A DNA stretch of 64,000 bases from Pseudoscleropodium purum (lineage: Eukaryota; Streptophyta; Bryopsida; Hypnales; Brachytheciaceae), in assembly GCA_963969395.1 (NCBI GenBank), contig OZ017796.1, positions 15,378,501 through 15,442,500 of the forward strand, written 5' to 3'. Positions 58,540 to 64,000 of the stretch are shown here, piece after piece. A program made the translations under genes and the position numbers. Under the pieces are notes generated by a model. The model did not search any database. It saw only the letters and a program-made list of their open reading frames with translations, and was not told the DNA's origin. How positions within the stretch are numbered: the stretch's first letter is position 1; each line of letters starts with the position of its first letter.

Positions 58540-59876
58540 TTAAAGCCCCTGTTCAAACAGGTAATCGCCAAGCCTCTCCACAGCAATGTTGCATTCGCCG
58601 GGCGTGCAGGGCTCCTCGTAAATACCGATGATAAATGCGCTATTGGTCTTCCTCACGCAAGTGCCTCCTGGACCCTATCAAAACGAAAGTAACATACCAC
58701 GTCAAATGAAAGTTAGCAAGAAACAAGATGCTAACCTCGTCGATCCACCAGAATTGAACATGATCATTTGGTCTTTCATTAACTTCGGATATTTCACGCA
58801 GAGAATATCCACGCAGCCAATTAAATGCTTTTCTATTCCTCTCTAGACAAAGTCCAGAGTGATAATCCGGGCGTAGCATACCTTTTTTCCACGAACAACT
58901 ATGCCTGGGTCTCCTTGCACGACCAAGTATTTCTGTCCTCCCAGAAACAACCCGTTCTGGGGCAGCACACTGTTCTCTTCAAAACCATTGTTGAGTTTCT
59001 CGATCTCCTGCGCGCTTATCTGCAGGTACAACTCACTGAAATTAGATATGTGCGGGAAAACCTAATGAGATACAGAGAAGACCCACAAACTGACAACGCT
59101 CTTGGTAAGAAAAGGCAATGCGCGCAATGACAAAAATCACAAAATACAGAATGCATCATTGCAGAGAAATCCACGAGCTAATACATCACCCGTACTCACA
59201 ATCAGAGTAATTAAGCGTTAACACTTACAGTGAGTAACCGGAAACAAATAGATATCCAGGTTTAGTAATTTGCGTTCAGTGGAAAATTACAAAACGAATA
59301 GATGGTTTGCTGCTCGAATCTAGAAAAATAATGATGGCCACGCTACACTTCTTGACAGAAGGAACCAAATAAACTGCCTTAATTAGGTGACAAATATGGT
59401 TGTATCAGTTTTAGTTGCTCGGAAGTGCAAAGCGAGTGTAAGATAAAGGACGATGCTTTCCGTTTCAGCTCCCATTGGTTATAGTCGTACATAATAAATG
59501 CAATCGGATAATAAGTATAGAACAGCAACCAAAATACTTCCACCTTCGCAAGTAACACTATGATGAAGGTGTTTTGAAATTCCAAAAACCAGTGAACTAA
59601 AAGAACGGTGACGCTCGGATCGGCAGTCAACTTCATATCCTCTTCTTGATCGAGGCTCATAAACCCTCTAACAAGCATTTAACAAATCCACGCTTCAAGA
59701 TCTCGGCCGATTCAGAAGAAGATACAAAGTTCTCAGAAAAGTGTCCGTACCTCAGGGAACCCAGCGCTTTGAGCCCAAACATTTCCGTCAAGGCCAATAA
59801 TGGCAGCAGCTGACAGTTGATGACCTGGCGAAATCTCATACATCAAGTGGTCATCAACATACGACTGCCAAGACAT
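58540..59876 (-). CDS. PRF: Profilin
   Basis: Three exons, GT-AG introns, all in phase 0: 59751-59876 (42 codons), 58882-59019 (46 codons), 58540-58674 (44 codons plus TAA), giving 132 residues, the usual profilin length. The N-terminus [12 protein letters not shown] is diagnostic, with W3 of the poly-proline site. [14 protein letters not shown] and V-V-R-G-K-K-G-P-G-G form the actin and phosphoinositide surface, and the end E-R-L-G-D-Y-L is the C-terminal helix. Profilin binds G-actin in the cytoplasm and feeds formin-driven actin assembly, which drives tip growth in plants. The middle part differs from flowering-plant profilins ([12 protein letters not shown]). Three cysteines in exon 3 are unusual but not disruptive. 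It looks intact. Confidence 0.96.
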
Positions 59877-60850
59877 GGCTGCTGCTCTCCTTCACCCCCC
59901 GCTGAACACGTCCAAGCTTCTGTTCGCAACAACTGTACCCAATAAAATTCGTAAGAACATTTCCCCAAAACATCCACAAACCACTTCAACACCGCCCAAA
60001 TCCAAAACCGCGAAAAAAATCGACAGAGACGTAAACAAAACGATAGGTAACAAACAAATAGAATCCACCACAGCATTCCAAACCTCTTCATTCCAAGCAA
60101 TAACCACGTCCATCCCAGCTCCATGCTCATCGAGCCAAATCGAGCTCAGAACATCAACACCCAAATAACGCTCGATCCCACATCTGACTCACCCCCGCAA
60201 CAGACTCCAACAACAAAACCCCGAAAAACATACAAACCAACCAACCAACCAACCAACAATCAAACAGATCTCACCGAAAACAATTTTCCAAATAACAGAA
60301 ATCAGACACGGAGACCACACAATCGTGCCAAACCTACCGGCACGCACCTCGGCACCCAACAAGCGCCCCCACGACGGAAATCGACACAACGAGCAGCACA
60401 CAAGTCGAGGCAAACCTGAAATGACGAAAAAGGAAAGGCGAGAGAGGGAAGAGAAGCAGCGCGAGCAGGGCACGGCAAGAGACTCACCAGATGATGAGAT
60501 GCGATGTGTGAAGATCGGCGACGGAGAGCAGAGCGGGGCCTGTGGGGTATGAAATATGAAGAGGCCGAGAACAGAGCAATTAGGGTTGGCAACGAGAGAG
60601 GGGAGGGGTGACAGGTGAGGAGGAGGACGGGAAGGGAGGCTCGGAGCGCTGTTGATGGATCGATCCGTCTAGAAGATGGTGATGGTGGCGATGGATCGTC
60701 GGATCTGACCGGAGGCCCCGGTGACCAAGTGGCGCCCATGTGCACCTCCGTTCCCCGGGTGGGCGCGTTCCCCAAACCGGGTGGGTCTGCCCACGCCGTG
60801 TTGCTTACATTTCAAGCCATCTGCAGTCGTCAACACGGTGGCGTTAAAAA
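59877..60850. other. Promoter and 5' UTR region of the profilin gene
   Basis: GC-richer than its surroundings, with CT-rich runs on the minus strand near 60590. A CAAC/CCAA-type microsatellite lies at 60235-60257. No separate gene is recognised. Confidence 0.45.
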
Positions 60851-63800
60851 TATTCCTTTGGGCGTTGTCGCCATCAACATTGATTTTCCTTTTGAATGGA
60901 CCCCAAGATCCTCATATTACTTGAGGGTGCGAAATTATTGTCACCTTCAAGATTGTATACGGAGTGCTAAACTAGGTTGGACGGCAAATTTCTTTTTAAA
61001 TAGATGTCAAAAGTTTAATTATAAAAGATGATGTGGACATTTTGTGTCAAATGAATGACAAAGAATTTTTCAGTACAATACAATACAATTATTCATCCTT
61101 CAAATTTTGTGTGAAAAGGGAGGTCTTTTAGAGTAGTTTGACATCCAATTAGTGCTTTTGGATTATTTTTTGTAATAACAATTATACACATGGTTTCCAA
61201 ATGGATGATTTCTACAGTCATCAATCCATCCTTTAAAGGTTAAGGAAATTATTATTCATTTATTTGAATTGCTTTTAAAAAAAACTATAGTTTTGAATAA
61301 TAAAATAATTCTATTTATAGCATTTATCTAACTTGTTTTCTCAACCATTACTATATATTTGGCATAAAGTGTTAATCCTCACAACCAAGTACGATATTAG
61401 AGTTGCTCCAAAATTTTAAGTTTGTAAAAAGTGGAAGAATTCAATAATATTGAATATTACCCCCACAAAATCAGTAGAAAACATATTGAGAGAAATCAAT
61501 TTTGGGTGACGTTTGCATTTTCTATGATATGAAAATGTCAAATTCAATTCAAATTTGCATTGACGATTTCAAGTCACAAAAAATACAAATGTTGTCCATA
61601 ATTTTTTTTTCTTTCGATGTTGTCACTCATTCAAGCACTATAATTTACATTTTATAGTGGAAGGCATTGTATGATGTAAATGACTATGCCTAGCATGATA
61701 CTTTCTTTGTTATTTATCAATGGTTCATGAAGCAATTAATAGTGGCCTCATGTCTTCCTAGATGTGAAGCCCCAAACCTTCACATTCTACAAGGTTTGAA
61801 GGACAAGACCTCTCATTGTATAATGCAACATTCACTAATTTAAAATAGTATGACTTTGCTAAATTTGTATCACACACACTAGTTAGACAATTTATTTGCA
61901 CAATGGTTTATCATATTAGTGTCAATGATACTAATTTACCAAAGTATAAGGTAAGACATTTCTTTGAAGGCCTTTAATTTCCCAAAATAAAGTGTTTCAA
62001 ATTTGAGGATTGAATTCAAAGGTGGAGGGTCCCTTATTTTGGGAAAGGCTCAAGAAGAGGCTTTTTACCCCATATAAGTTCATCTTGGAAAACATGCTTG
62101 CTCATGGGCATTGTTCTAAAAGTAAGTAATTAAATATAGAGTCACCAAAATTTTAAGTTGTTAAAGGGCAACAAGTTTTATTATATATATAATGAAACAT
62201 TATTGTATTTTTCTAATCTTGAAAAAAACTAATTTGAAGTGGCACTTATTGTCAATGACACTATCTAGATAAAACAATGTACTCAAGTTTATTTTATGAA
62301 TGCGGCATGAATTAAAGTAACATTATTTTTGAAAGTACCCAAATTTTTAAGGCTCATTAATGTGGTATTTGGTAGTATTTTAGATTGAATGAATATAATG
62401 TGGTCTTTACTTTATTCATATTATTTCAAATAATATCATTGACATCTTGCTTTGATTCATATGTATGCCTTTGTTCCATTTTCATCCATATTTCATCTCA
62501 TTTAACTCTTTATAAATGTGAAATCTAAAAACAAATTATCTTACAAATGTTAAAAAACTAAAACAAGAAACTATAAATATGTGATTGGATGAAAAAATCA
62601 AGTTCATATGTATAAAGAAATAAATTACCAAAATCTTATTACATTTATTTTTTATTTATAATTAATAGATTTATAAGTAGTTTTAACTGTAATTGATTCC
62701 AAAATTATATATTCCAAAATGTAATAATTGTAAAAAACAACATGAAATAATGAATGAATTATATAGCTATTTTTTTGTTTGAGAGTCATCTTAAAATCTC
62801 AACAAGAAGACTAATTTTGTTGGTAGCATTGTAGATTGCACTATCTAGTGTATGAAAGTTCACAAAGCACCCATTTAAGGGTAAGAAATTAATTTGGAGA
62901 ATTTAAACTTCTTTAAATATTTTTTAGAAAATTCCTTGAAAGATAAATGAAATTGGCATTGAACCCAAGTTGTTACATTTTTTTTAGAGCTTTGTGAAAT
63001 TAGTTACAAATTTTTTAAGTTAAAATGCACTAATCACTAATAGCATCCATTTCTTGAAATATACATTATTTTTATAGTCAATGCTAGTATAATAGAAAAA
63101 CAAAATATACTAAGAGTGTACATTTTAAGAGGAAGACACTTTTAGAGCCCACATGCTTTATAGACCTCCTATACTATAATGTACAAGGCTTCGAGAAATT
63201 TTCTCATCAACAAATTAAGATTTTGTGTCATTTTCAATCCTTTTTTAGCCCTTAATCCTTAAAGGACCATGCTGTGGTTTTTTGGCAACATAGTGATTTT
63301 AGGCAACTCACTACAAATGGAGTTTTTATTTTTTGGCTTTGAAATTTTCACACAACATGAAGATCAAATTTTTCTTGAAAGTCCAACAATATTCATAACT
63401 TTTGACTACTTGTTGGTTAAAAAGTTATTGTATGATATGTAGTTTGTTTCTCAACTCAAGCAAAGAAAAAAAAATCAATTTTTTAGAAATAAAAATTTGA
63501 AATTGTTCTTTTAGATTTATATATATGTGGAAAGTTTTGAATCAATCTATTTTGATTAATGAAATGAAGGTTATGAAGAGTTTTTGTTTGCGGGTAGTTA
63601 TAGAATCTTTATTCTAAAATAAACTTTGAAGTCCTTTATTTAACTCAATCTTCAATATTTTCGAAAAAAAATGAAATTATAGGTTATAGATTACAACATT
63701 ACAACCATTGGGATGGCATTTTTCAATTCTATAATTATATTTTTATCAATTTAGTATTTTGATTCATTTTCTACTTCTTTCTAATGACTATTTTTTTCCT

Positions 63801-64000
63801 ATATGTTATACAATTCCAGAATCAATTTGAAATTTTTTAAGCATGTAGACAACTTGGCTTGAAGAATGAATCAAAAGAAGCACCATCATTTAGGACATTT
63901 TTTACACGGTTAGAAATAGGATTTCTTTTTTTTGAAACAAAAAAGGATTTTTGTCAGATGCTAATGTTGTACAACATTAGAGGATTTTTGGGCCCTTCAG
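60851..64000. other. AT-rich non-coding DNA to the right edge
   Basis: No coding region and no element ends were recognised. The composition falls abruptly from GC-rich to AT-rich near 60850. Confidence 0.5.

Noticed and set aside
59892..60164. Minus-strand ORFs upstream of profilin as a separate gene
   Set aside because: They overlap in two frames, have no domain and lie in the expected promoter or 5' UTR.

Overview
This is nuclear DNA of a land plant. The intron-containing genes include a plant CELF/Bruno-like RNA-binding protein, a profilin and a plant mitochondrial-type Rossmann protein. They sit in small GC-richer islands (about 40.8-51.4 kb and 57.9-60.8 kb) inside very AT-rich, transposon-filled DNA. 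A moss or another bryophyte fits best, judging by the profilin sequence and the style of the Ty3/gypsy relics, but this is an impression and not proven. I saw no rRNA, tRNA, CRISPR or organellar genes.

Layout. 1-1224 is one arm of a near-identical inverted duplication; its partner is 42642-43865. 1.2-5.9 kb is non-coding DNA with gene debris. 5.9-10.1 kb is a decayed Ty3/gypsy end with a long LTR-like repeat, cut by a TA-flanked inverted-repeat element. 10427-15781 is a complete chromodomain Ty3/gypsy retrotransposon (minus strand, 256-bp LTRs, TSD tgcca), itself hit by a 228-bp hAT MITE. 15.8-20.6 kb is AT-rich filler. 20.6-32.1 kb is a second copy of the long LTR-like repeat, split by a 9750-bp hAT transposon (21129-30878, TSD ataaggac). 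33.5-36.3 kb is an old gypsy pol relic. 37.5-39.5 kb and 54.2-55.4 kb are two more copies of the long repeat in reverse orientation, the latter next to a fold-back MITE (53413-54219). Host genes, all on the minus strand, are the Rossmann protein (40861-41712), the Bruno-like gene (9 exons, 45381-50053) and profilin (3 exons, 58540-59876).

Main points. (1) The hAT element carries, besides a BED/DUF659/hAT-C transposase, a divergently oriented protein-kinase-like gene. Both genes start beside GC-rich blocks built of GTCCG/CGGAC pentamers like those at the termini. An 8-bp duplication breaks the kinase, and three in-frame stops break the transposase. A 228-bp MITE of the same family lies inside the neighbouring retrotransposon. 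(2) That retrotransposon has, in place of a tRNA primer site, a 14-nt sequence complementary to its own LTR, positioned where the RNA would start about 29 nt after a TATA-like box. This suggests Tf1-like self-priming. (3) The long LTR-like repeats share a decayed ORF whose amino-acid pattern is still recognisable in four copies.

The breaks in both element families are mostly explained by C-to-T (or G-to-A) transitions, as expected for methylated, silenced DNA. The host genes look intact.
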